Part shown: piece by piece, positions 1 to 5,169 of the stretch
How the letters are laid out: every line of letters starts with the position of its first letter
Numbering within the stretch: the stretch's first letter is position 1
From: RGIG4608 sp045125655
GTDB lineage: Bacteria > Bacillota > Clostridia > Oscillospirales > CAG-272
Assembly (NCBI GenBank): GCA_045125655.1
Contig: JBGVNP010000044.1
Coordinates: forward strand, 1 to 11,721
Direction of reading: 5' to 3'
Length of the DNA: 11,721 nt
Position numbers and translations under genes: made by a program
Notes under the pieces: model-generated
What the model saw: only the letters and a program-made list of their open reading frames with translations
The model's database searches: none
What the model was told of the DNA's origin: nothing

Positions 1-28
1 GTTGTTAGCACCTGCGTTGTTTCAGCGT

Positions 29-103
29 GTCATCCTGAGCGGAGCGAAGTTTTGCGAGGGAGCTTTAGCGAGCCGAGTAAAACCTGCACTTGTGCAGGGA
101 TCT
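29..103 (+). repeat. 75-bp intergenic repeat, copy R1
   Basis: This copy starts GTCATCCTGAGCGGAGCG and ends AGGGATCT. An inverted copy of exactly the same length lies at 199-273. The first 26 bases and the last 8 are identical between the copies, and the 23-base middle (55-77) is divergent. A perfect 7-bp hairpin with a TT loop lies at 85-100 (arms CCTGCAC and GTGCAGG). GTTTT at 50-54 can pair with AAAAC just 5' of that hairpin, and ATCC near the start can pair with GGAT near the end. No ORF fits. It is probably a non-autonomous palindromic repeat; its function is unknown. Confidence 0.7.
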
Positions 104-198
104 ATAATGGAGTTAGCACTACCTTTTTAAAGTAAAAGTTATTTTTTATAATTGATAAATAATACTTCGCCTTAAAGGGTTACATCAAATTATTTAGT

Positions 199-273
199 AG
201 ATCCCTCTGCAAGCAGAGGTTTTAGTCGCTGCATTTCATTTTGCTCCCAAAACTTCGCTCCGCTCAGGATGAC
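199..273 (-). repeat. 75-bp intergenic repeat, copy R2 (inverted)
   Basis: This is the reverse-complement counterpart of the repeat at 29-103, also 75 bp and separated from it by 95 bp of AT-rich sequence. Read on the minus strand it has the same first 26 bases and the same last 8, but its hairpin stem is CCTCTGC/GCAGAGG instead of CCTGCAC/GTGCAGG, again with a TT loop. Three stem pairs differ and all three are compensated. The AT-rich spacer at about 120-180 is itself an imperfect palindrome, so nearly the whole 1-300 region is self-complementary. Confidence 0.7.
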
Positions 274-301
274 GAACAGACGTAACATTTCGCTATTAAG
301 A

Positions 302-322
302 CTCCCCGACAAATCCAAATTT
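302..322 (-). repeat. Island-boundary motif, copy A
   Basis: On the minus strand this reads ATTTGGATTTGTCGGGGAG. It matches the boundary motif at 1035-1070, 4347-4377 and, inverted, 1219-1254 and 5080-5117. It marks the right edge of the repeat island that fills 1-322; the left edge would lie outside the window. It sits about 20 bp upstream of the tepA ribosome binding site. Confidence 0.5.
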
Positions 323-356
323 TTTCCCTACATAAATTTTTAAGGAGAACCGAAAA

Positions 357-1034
357 ATGAGTGAAGAAAACAAGGGCAATCAGGTGTTGCAGGAAATAAA
401 CGAGCTTGGTACGGCGGACGCACCAAGCTCAAAGGAAAACGAAAGCGGAATCCACACGCTCACGATAATCGGTCAGATCGAGGGACATTACGTGCCCGAT
501 CAGAATCAAAAATCCACGAAATACGAGCACATTATTCCCCTCCTCGTTGCGCTTGAGCAAAGCAGTGACGTGAAGGGCGTTTTGATAGTTCTCAACACAA
601 TGGGCGGCGACGTTGAGGCGGGACTCGGAATTGCCGAGATGATCGCGTCAATGAAAAAGCCGACGGTGTCGCTCATTATTGGCGGCTCTCATTCGATAGG
701 AGTACCAATCGCGGTGTCGGCAAAGCGTTCGTTTATAACTCCGAGCGCGACAATGACGCTCCATCCCGTGAGGATCAACGGACTCGTTGTCGGCGCGCCA
801 CAGACCTACAATTATTTTTCGGATATGCAGAAAAGGATAGTCGATTTCATCTGTCGCAACTCCCAAGCGATGCCCGATCACATCAATGAGATGATGATGC
901 GCCCTGATATGCTTGCCACGGACGTTGGCACGGTGCTTGACGGCAAGCAGGCGGTGCTTTGCGGACTCATCGACCAGATCGGCGGACTCTCCGATGCCCT
1001 GTCCGCGCTAAAGGAAATGATAAATAAGGGATAG
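357..1034 (+). CDS. tepA: TepA-like ClpP-fold serine protease
   Basis: Cytosolic ClpP/crotonase-fold peptidase of the TepA (translocation-enhancing protein) type, 225 aa, with no signal peptide or membrane segment. Residues 1-30 form a charged, probably disordered N-terminus, and the ClpP-like domain covers about 31-215. Seen: an LNTMGGDVEAG strand-turn at 80-90, the nucleophile motif GGSHSIG with Ser113, the His motif TLHPVR with His136, and the family C-terminal signature AVLCGLIDQIGG (199-210). The third catalytic residue is less clear: aligning from GLID puts Gly191 at the ClpP Asp site, with Asp189 two residues away. The start is fixed by AAGGAG at 342-347, 9 nt before the ATG. In Bacillus, tepA lies directly upstream of spoIIIE on the same strand. 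Here FtsK/SpoIIIE is about 4 kb away on the other strand. TepA is linked to protein export in B. subtilis; its substrates here are unknown. No clear promoter or terminator was seen, and a repeat element begins right after the stop. Confidence 0.88.
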   Translation: MSEENKGNQVLQEINELGTADAPSSKENESGIHTLTIIGQIEGHYVPDQNQKSTKYEHIIPLLVALEQSSDVKGVLIVLNTMGGDVEAGLGIAEMIASMKKPTVSLIIGGSHSIGVPIAVSAKRSFITPSATMTLHPVRINGLVVGAPQTYNYFSDMQKRIVDFICRNSQAMPDHINEMMMRPDMLATDVGTVLDGKQAVLCGLIDQIGGLSDALSALKEMINKG

Positions 1035-1255
1035 ATTTGGATTTAGCGGTGAGTATAAAAAGATAGTTTAACTTAAAAAACGGGACGTCGAGGACGCCGT
1101 TCCCTACAATGACGGTGCTATTTTCAAGCAAAACAATAGACATATTACAAATAAAATAGCTATAATTGAACAAAAATCAACTTGTAAACTCGTAGGGGAC
1201 GGCGTCCTCGACGTCCCGTTCTAAATTAAAACTTTATTCCCGATAAACCAAAATC
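1035..1255. repeat. Palindromic repeat island 2 (MITE-like)
   Basis: This 220-bp non-coding element begins at the base after the tepA stop codon. Its ends are imperfect inverted copies of one motif: plus strand at 1035-1070 (GATTTGGATTTAGCGGTGAG then TATAAAAAGATAGTTT) and minus strand at 1219-1254 (TTTTGGTTTATCGGG then AATAAAG). Inside is a near-perfect inverted repeat at 1081-1107 and 1192-1218, 26 of 27 bases paired (CGGGACGTCGAGGACGCCGT...). The arms enclose 84 bp of AT-rich sequence with no ORF. No transposase and no clear target-site duplication were seen. It is probably a mobilised or recombination-spread intergenic repeat. Confidence 0.7.
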
Positions 1256-1261
1256 AAAAAC

Positions 1262-1297
1262 AAAAAAGACGGCGAAATTATCATTCGTCGTCTTTTT
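1262..1297 (-). terminator. Intrinsic terminator of the sipW operon
   Basis: On the minus strand the arms at 1286-1297 and 1263-1275 form a stem with one G-T wobble (AAAAAGACGACGA against TCGCCGTCTTTTT). It is followed by a T-rich tail. The upper arm overlaps the TAA stop of the last gene in the operon. A/T runs flank both sides of the stem, so it could also work on the plus strand and stop transcription coming from tepA. Confidence 0.7.
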
Positions 1298-1937
1298 AAT
1301 TGGTAAACGGTAATCTCCACGTTTCAACGGCAATCGAATATTTGAGCGATTGCGAGTCGGCACTAACGTCAATATCGGAGAGGCGCACTGTTTGTGCAAC
1401 TCCCTCATAGCTTACCGTGGCTCTCCACTCGTCAGTTTTAACGAGAGATGTTCGGTAAACGGTAATATACTCATTCGTACCGGACGCGGTTGAGAGGTGG
1501 TTGACATCGAACGTATAGCTATAGTAGAGGGTATCCGAAACCTTTTCTATACAGTAATAAAGTCCGTGTGTATTGTTATGCGGGTCAAGAATGAATTTAA
1601 GGTTACCACCTGACACCTTCTGGTTTGAGTAAACCACCTTGTTTGATTTTAAATATCGGTGAAGCAAAACGTTGTTGTTGATGTTAAGGCCGTATCCTTT
1701 TTCTTCTTCCCACAAAATGAGTTGTGTTAAAGCCAAGTGATTTTCACCGAGGGGGGCTGCTTCCGTATCACCGCCGGGCAAAATCTGCTCGGGTGGATAT
1801 TCAAACATATTGAGAGAAACACCAACGTTTTGCTCTTGTGCTTGAGGTGGAAGAGCTGAGTAGCTCCACGTTGCATACGCGCCGCCTATTGTGAAAATCA
1901 TTACAAGGCACATTAGTAGGGATAAAATTTGAATCAT
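1296..1937 (-). CDS. SipW-dependent-type secreted protein (distal gene)
   Basis: Predicted secreted protein of 213 aa. Residues 1-20 are a hydrophobic signal sequence, followed by AYATWSYS at 20-27. This resembles the region around the SipW cleavage site in TasA-type proteins and matches the start of the first gene of the operon (VYAVWTYA). The mature part is rich in Tyr, Asn, Thr and Ser, with alternating hydrophobic residues suggesting beta structure. It includes an acidic/Pro segment EYPPEQILPGGDTEAA (46-61) and the stretch YGLNINNNVLL (82-92). There is no transmembrane segment after the signal and no sorting motif. The start is supported by AGGAG at 1947-1951, 8 nt upstream. The gene follows the signal peptidase by 22 nt and is the third and last gene of the operon. 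A role as an extracellular or matrix protein processed by the adjacent peptidase is inferred from context; no specific function is recognised. Confidence 0.75.
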   Translation of the reverse strand: MIQILSLLMCLVMIFTIGGAYATWSYSALPPQAQEQNVGVSLNMFEYPPEQILPGGDTEAAPLGENHLALTQLILWEEEKGYGLNINNNVLLHRYLKSNKVVYSNQKVSGGNLKFILDPHNNTHGLYYCIEKVSDTLYYSYTFDVNHLSTASGTNEYITVYRTSLVKTDEWRATVSYEGVAQTVRLSDIDVSADSQSLKYSIAVETWRLPFTN

Positions 1938-1959
1938 CTTTTAAATCTCCTGTGCGCCA

Positions 1960-2751
1960 TCAATAATTCTTACCGAAATAGAATTCAAGACGGTCGTTCT
2001 TTTCCTGCTGGATCATATGCTCAAGAATGGGTGTGGCAATTATTGCAATCAAAGCGAGAAGGATACACAACCAACCTACGGGTGATTGCATAAAGAGAAC
2101 GAAGCTTCCTGCAAAGGGAACTTTTTCGCCCGTGTATATTGCTTTCATCTGTTCATAGAGAACGGGGAATCTGTCGGGCGCTTCAACCGCGTCACCCTGG
2201 AGCTTAAAGTGTCTGCAATCGGGGTGTCGCTCGTTCGGCTCTTCGATTCCAACAATTCTGTGAACTACCAAAATATCATCAACCTCATAAACAACGATGT
2301 CGTAGAGCTTGAGGTCCATCTCGTCGGGAAGCTTTACTGTTTGAATGAGGTCAAAGGTTTGAATCTGATTATCAAGACCGTTTTCCTCAAGATAGGTGTT
2401 CTTTTCGTGCTTTTTTGCCATTGAGCCGGTTTGTACTACCCTGTATATGGGAAGGTCGCCGAAATCAAGCTCGTCGGAATACTGCACCATAAGTGAGAGA
2501 ATAAAAACTACAAGTAACACAAAAAAGACTATGATCGAAAAAGCATAGCCGATGGTTTTCATAAAGCTATTAATTTGTTCGTGATCCATGTTTCTTTCGT
2601 GCTCGTCAAGAATCGCCTCGTCCTCAAGTCCCGATCTTATAAGCTTGATAGAAAGCTTTGTGATAAGACTTACACAAACCACCGAAATGGTGGTGAGCAT
2701 AACGTAGGTGATCAGACACAGCGCGGAGACATAAATATCATAATCTGCCAT
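1960..2751 (-). CDS. sipW: SipW-like ER-type signal peptidase I
   Basis: Membrane signal peptidase of the archaeal/ER type (S26B, SipW-like), 263 aa. It removes signal peptides from a restricted set of exported proteins. Seen: two N-terminal membrane segments at about 8-34 and 68-90; catalytic Ser110 in VVQTGSM (105-111); catalytic His164 in VVHRIVG (162-168), where His replaces the Lys of the usual bacterial type; an LQGDA motif with Asp187; DIVVYEVDD strand residues at 151-159; and a C-terminal membrane segment at about 215-241. It is longer than Bacillus SipW because of the extra N-terminal membrane segment and an insert at 112-135. AAAGGA at 2760-2765 lies 8 nt before the ATG. It sits between two proteins with SipW-type signal sequences, which are its likely substrates. 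The 83-nt gap upstream holds a strong hairpin (2787-2821) that may lower peptidase expression relative to the first substrate gene. Confidence 0.88.
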   Translation of the reverse strand: MADYDIYVSALCLITYVMLTTISVVCVSLITKLSIKLIRSGLEDEAILDEHERNMDHEQINSFMKTIGYAFSIIVFFVLLVVFILSLMVQYSDELDFGDLPIYRVVQTGSMAKKHEKNTYLEENGLDNQIQTFDLIQTVKLPDEMDLKLYDIVVYEVDDILVVHRIVGIEEPNERHPDCRHFKLQGDAVEAPDRFPVLYEQMKAIYTGEKVPFAGSFVLFMQSPVGWLCILLALIAIIATPILEHMIQQEKNDRLEFYFGKNY

Positions 2752-2786
2752 AGTGCCTGTCCTTTGTAAGATAAAATAATACTGAC

Positions 2787-2821
2787 AACGGCAAGGGCGT
2801 AGCTAAACAGCCCTTGCCGTT
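2787..2821 (-). terminator. Intra-operon hairpin, possible attenuator or 3'-end stabiliser
   Basis: Perfect 12-bp arms (2787-2798 and 2810-2821, AACGGCAAGGGC and its complement) enclose an 11-nt loop. On the transcribed minus strand the stem is followed by GTCAGTATTATTTTATC, which is T-rich but not a clean T-run. It lies between the first secreted-protein gene and the signal peptidase gene. Likely effects are partial termination or protection of the upstream mRNA from 3' decay, giving more substrate than peptidase. Complete termination is less likely, because no promoter for sipW is evident downstream of it. Confidence 0.6.
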
Positions 2822-2834
2822 ATTGATTACAAAA

Positions 2835-3500
2835 TTATTCTCTGGGAAGAGTTGTTCCGTCGATATTGCCGTCTGTGATACGAGCAAGAATGTTGCCGGA
2901 AAGAGCTTCACGGAATGCATCGTGCTCTGACTTTGTGTCAAGAACGAATGTTCCGTTGAGCTTGATCATATCTCTCAAAGCAGTTTCGTCAAGTGTATAA
3001 GTGAATGTGATGTTTCCTTCTGTATCCACATTTCTTGTCCATGTTACGTTGGGGCTGAATATGCCGTCAGAATAGTTTGTGAATACGAGAATGGGCTTAG
3101 CTGTACCTGCATCACTATAGTTACCTTCAGCGTCCATCTTGTATTCCATTGCGGTTGTTGTTGTGAAATACAATTCGGAAGGAACTGCATTGTCCTTAAT
3201 GTCCTGAGGAGCATTAGCAGCAGGTGTGAATGTAACTGTAAGGTGGATGGGGTTGCCATCGTTAGCAGCGAATATCATTTCCGCTTCGTGCTGGTCGTTC
3301 TTCTGATCGACTGTGAGAACGAGGTTGGATGTGATTGTGTAAGTACCGTTAGCACCTGTCAACTCAGTGCCTGCGATTGTGATTTTTGTTTCTGCGAAAG
3401 CATCTGCGATATCGTCTGTACCTGCATATGTCCAAACGGCGTAAACGCCTGTGATTGTAACGCAGAGCAACATGAGAATAATAAGACCTAATCTTACCAT
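2835..3500 (-). CDS. SipW-dependent-type secreted protein (first gene)
   Basis: Predicted secreted protein of 221 aa. Residues 1-21 are a hydrophobic signal (LGLIILMLLCVTITGVYA), followed by VWTYAGTDD, a SipW/TasA-type processing region. After the only Cys (Cys13, within the signal) the mature chain is Cys-free, rich in Thr, Asn, Asp and Val, and dominated by beta-type alternation, for example ITIAGTELTGANGTYTI (40-56) and NITFTYTLDETAL (163-175). It resembles the general style of TasA/camelysin-like matrix proteins, but no specific family is recognised. The start is set by GGAGGA at 3510-3515, 9 nt before the ATG. It is the promoter-proximal gene of the operon, with a consensus promoter at 3551-3579. 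That, plus the hairpin behind it, suggests the highest expression in the cassette. Role as an extracellular structural protein: inference. Confidence 0.75.
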   Translation of the reverse strand: MVRLGLIILMLLCVTITGVYAVWTYAGTDDIADAFAETKITIAGTELTGANGTYTITSNLVLTVDQKNDQHEAEMIFAANDGNPIHLTVTFTPAANAPQDIKDNAVPSELYFTTTTAMEYKMDAEGNYSDAGTAKPILVFTNYSDGIFSPNVTWTRNVDTEGNITFTYTLDETALRDMIKLNGTFVLDTKSEHDAFREALSGNILARITDGNIDGTTLPRE

Positions 3501-3550
3501 AGTTTGTTTTCCTCCAAAAATATAAAACTGAACATTTTGTTCGTGGTATA

Positions 3551-3579
3551 ATTATAATCGTTTTTACAAGATTTGTTAA
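3551..3579 (-). promoter_or_regulatory. Sigma-A-type promoter of the sipW operon
   Basis: On the minus strand: -35 TTAACA (3574-3579), a 17-bp spacer, and -10 TATAAT (3551-3556). This differs from consensus by one base. Transcription would start near 3544, leaving a leader of about 44 nt before the ATG at 3500. Confidence 0.75.
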
Positions 3580-3593
3580 TACTTTAGTAACAA

Positions 3594-3653
3594 TTTTTTC
3601 TTATTTTTTATATCTTTTATGTGCTTTTTTCTGCTTTTTTACATCGCATTTTT
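3594..3653 (-). promoter_or_regulatory. Helically phased A-tracts upstream of the sipW-operon promoter
   Basis: T-runs of 4-6 bases on the plus strand (A-tracts on the transcribed strand) start at 3594, 3604, 3615, 3625 and 3635, with another at 3649. The first five are spaced 10, 11, 10 and 10 bp, which matches the DNA helical repeat. They lie about 50 to 95 bp upstream of the predicted start site. Such phasing bends DNA and often accompanies UP-element or regulator-dependent promoters. The stretch also fills most of the gap downstream of the amidase gene, where no terminator was seen. Confidence 0.6.
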
Positions 3654-3691
3654 CTAATAACAAGAATAGTCTCGATTGGAAAGCATTAATT

Positions 3692-4294
3692 TTAGTCATT
3701 TGACTGCGCTATGTAAATTACGTTTTCGGGTGGCAATTTTTGTCCCTCGATTAACGATTCAAAACGTCCGTCGTTATCTGAAAGTCGAATATTTATTCCA
3801 TCGATATGCAAAAATCGTGCCGCGGCGTAATTGTAGCTCGAAAGCGGACGGTCAAGGGCATCATTCGACTGCGCGGCAACCAAAATGTCACCGTTTTCTG
3901 AAAATCCCGACACCAAAAGCGAGTGATAAAAGCGTCCCTGCCTATTCGCAAGCTGCACCACGTCGCCAATCTCCACGCGCTCGCGCATGACCGCCGAGCC
4001 GAACGGTCCCTGCCTCTCACTTTTGGGTAAAAAGTCACCAAGACCGCATAAATATTCATAAAATTCCTCAACTCCCGTCCAGGACGGAGCACGATCGTCA
4101 ATGCTCACGTAATACCATCCAAATATTTCAGCCGGATCCATTACAAGACCGCCTGCGAGCAAGCATTGGGAAACAAAGTTCGTGCAGTTCCCTCCCCCTC
4201 CCGTGAAATCATAAAATAAAGGATTGCGCGAAAGCGCCCACCTCCGCGCATATTCCACTGCCCTCGCCCTGTTGTACGTCTTGCTTGTTATCAT
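3692..4294 (-). CDS. Amidase_6-type cysteine amidase/peptidase
   Basis: Single-domain protein of 200 aa resembling the putative amidase domain Amidase_6 (papain/NlpC-like fold), found in many Gram-positive wall or spore-associated proteins. Seen: an N-terminal YNRARAVEYARRWA helix (7-20), the nucleophile block GGNCTNFVSQC with Cys37, a GDVVQL strand (110-115), His124 in FYHSLLVSG, and AQSND (141-145), which may supply the polar third residue. The chosen ATG has AAGGGGGG at 4303-4310, 8 nt upstream. A start 10 codons earlier (4324) has no ribosome binding site. No signal peptide or membrane segment is present, which is odd for a wall hydrolase. A cytoplasmic, mother-cell or lysis-released role is possible. 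A TATACT box at 4328-4333 might be its -10, but the -35 is poor. It is separated by 191 bp from the sipW operon on the same strand. Confidence 0.78.
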   Translation of the reverse strand: MITSKTYNRARAVEYARRWALSRNPLFYDFTGGGGNCTNFVSQCLLAGGLVMDPAEIFGWYYVSIDDRAPSWTGVEEFYEYLCGLGDFLPKSERQGPFGSAVMRERVEIGDVVQLANRQGRFYHSLLVSGFSENGDILVAAQSNDALDRPLSSYNYAAARFLHIDGINIRLSDNDGRFESLIEGQKLPPENVIYIAQSND

Positions 4295-4462
4295 ATCTCT
4301 AACCCCCCTTAAATTTTCGTTCATAACAGTATATGCACCGCGCGCTAAATTTGGATTTATCAGTGAGAAGTTAGTTTGAAAAAATGTGGGGCTTTTTTGA
4401 AAAACCGCCCCACACCCCGAAAAACTTAATCGGTTGGTTTGAGCAGAGTTTACGTAAATTTT

Positions 4463-4579
4463 CGATAATTCAAGAATGAATTATCGGTTTTGAAACTCCA
4501 ATACCGCCCTTACGTACAAGCACGACGGTCGGCATTGTACTTTCAAAACTACGAAAATCACTCCTACGGAGTAATTTTC
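4463..4579. other. Cluster of three hairpins, possible structured RNA
   Basis: Hairpin 1 (4463-4486) has a perfect 10-bp stem, CGATAATTCA/TGAATTATCG, with an AGAA loop. Hairpin 2 (4487-4549) pairs GTTTTGAAA with TTTCAAAAC and nests GTACAA (4514-4519) with TTGTAC (4535-4540). Hairpin 3 (4553-4579) pairs GAAAAT-ACTCC with GGAGT-ATTTTC around a TAC loop with one mismatch. The three are almost contiguous. No T-run or promoter marks a direction, so whether this is transcribed is unknown. Confidence 0.5.
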
Positions 4580-4743
4580 TAAAATTTACTTACTATGTGC
4601 CATATAATAAAGTCTGTGCTAACAAAGAAACAGTTAGTTGAAGTAGCAAATTACAGTTTTTCGAGCCAGGGGTTCCCCGAAACGAGCAGGCGCAGTTTTG
4701 GGAGTTCTCGTGACGCCTGTTAAAATGGCGAGAAAAACGTTAT

Positions 4744-4854
4744 GTTCCGCGCGTTGTCATTCTGGAACTGCCCTTGTGTCCGTACCGAGATTCTATCGGT
4801 CGCTTATGCTCCCTCCAGAATGACACAAGGGCGCGATAGAATCTCGCGCGGAAC
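4744..4854. repeat. Repeat with interleaved complementary words
   Basis: Four word pairs are exact reverse complements: A 4744-4753/4845-4854, B 4755-4766/4814-4825 (TGTCATTCTGGA), C 4770-4780/4822-4832 (GCCCTTGTGTC), D 4786-4798/4834-4846 (CGAGATTCTATCG). The order is A B C D ... B' C' D' A'. B, C and D therefore cross one another instead of nesting. On the minus strand it reads as overlapping units of the kind GTCATTCTGGAG...GATAGAATCTCG, related in form to the repeats in island 1. Confidence 0.6.
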
Positions 4855-4890
4855 GATTTTCGCGAAATCTTGCCAAATCAGCACAAACCA

Positions 4891-5005
4891 CGCGCGTCAT
4901 CCTCGAGGGAGTTGCGCCCAAGATTCTTCGCTACGCTCGAGAATGACGACTAAAGTCGTCGGGCGCAACGACTGAAGGATCTCGGAGCAAAGCGACGGAC
5001 GCGCG
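4891..5005. repeat. Nested palindromic repeat
   Basis: Outer arms CGCGCGTC/GACGCGCG (4891-4898, 4998-5005) and middle arms GTTGCGCCC/GGGCGCAAC (4911-4919, 4961-4969) enclose a hairpin GACGAC-TAAA-GTCGTC (4945-4960). On the minus strand 4922-4947 reads GTCATTCTCGAGCGTAGCG then AAGAATC, and the outer unit starts GTCATCCTCGAGGGAG (4896-4911) and ends GAAGGATCT. It looks like one member of the repeat family inserted into another. Confidence 0.6.
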
Positions 5006-5130
5006 TGTATGGCTACTTGCGCGAAGCTCTATAAAAAAGTTTTTGCGGAGCTTTTTTCAAAAAGCGACATTATTTTTATAAACTAACTTTTTATACTCAC
5101 CTATAAATCAAAATTTGAAAGTCAAAGGCG

Positions 5131-5160
5131 AAAAAAGAGGACCTCTTTCGAGATCCTCTT
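5131..5160 (-). terminator. Intrinsic terminator of ftsK
   Basis: On the minus strand, starting 9 nt after the stop codon, a stem of about 11 bp is formed by AAGAGGATCT and AGGTCCTCTT (5160 to 5135) with a C-GAAA-G tetraloop. It is followed by a run of T residues (5136 downwards). One T-G wobble is present. Confidence 0.88.
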
Positions 5161-5169
5161 GATTTTTAA

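Larger units (their letters stand above)
4347..5117. repeat. Large repeat and hairpin island 3 with long inverted ends
   Basis: This fills most of the 0.87-kb gene-free stretch between the amidase and FtsK genes. The left end, ATTTGGATTTATCAGTGAG then AAGTTAGTTT (4348-4377), matches the right end read on the minus strand (5117 to 5080). The similarity continues inward with gaps to about 4427 on the left and 5037 on the right, including a G/C-flanked TTTTTTGAAAAA core. The ends are therefore imperfect inverted repeats of about 80 bp. Inside are tandem hairpins (4463-4579), an unclassified stretch at about 4580-4740, and two complex palindromes (4744-4854, 4891-5005). An open frame at 4742-4975 runs through the palindromes and is not a credible gene. 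No transposase is present. Confidence 0.65.

Noticed and set aside
1..300. CRISPR-like array from repeated units
   Set aside because: There are only two copies, in inverted orientation, with no regular spacers and no cas genes nearby.
3243..3491. 82-aa Cys-rich open frame on the plus strand
   Set aside because: It is antisense to the first secreted-protein gene; the Cys-rich composition reflects the reverse of Thr/Ala codons.
4295..4324. Ten-codon longer start for the amidase
   Set aside because: The upstream ATG has no Shine-Dalgarno, whereas the internal ATG has AAGGGGGG at ideal spacing.
4742..4975. 77-aa open frame on the plus strand
   Set aside because: It lies entirely in palindromic repeats, has no ribosome binding site, and its peptide merely reads the repeat arms.
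4347..5117. Insertion sequence or group II intron
   Set aside because: There is no transposase or reverse-transcriptase frame and no recognisable intron ends; only non-autonomous features are visible.
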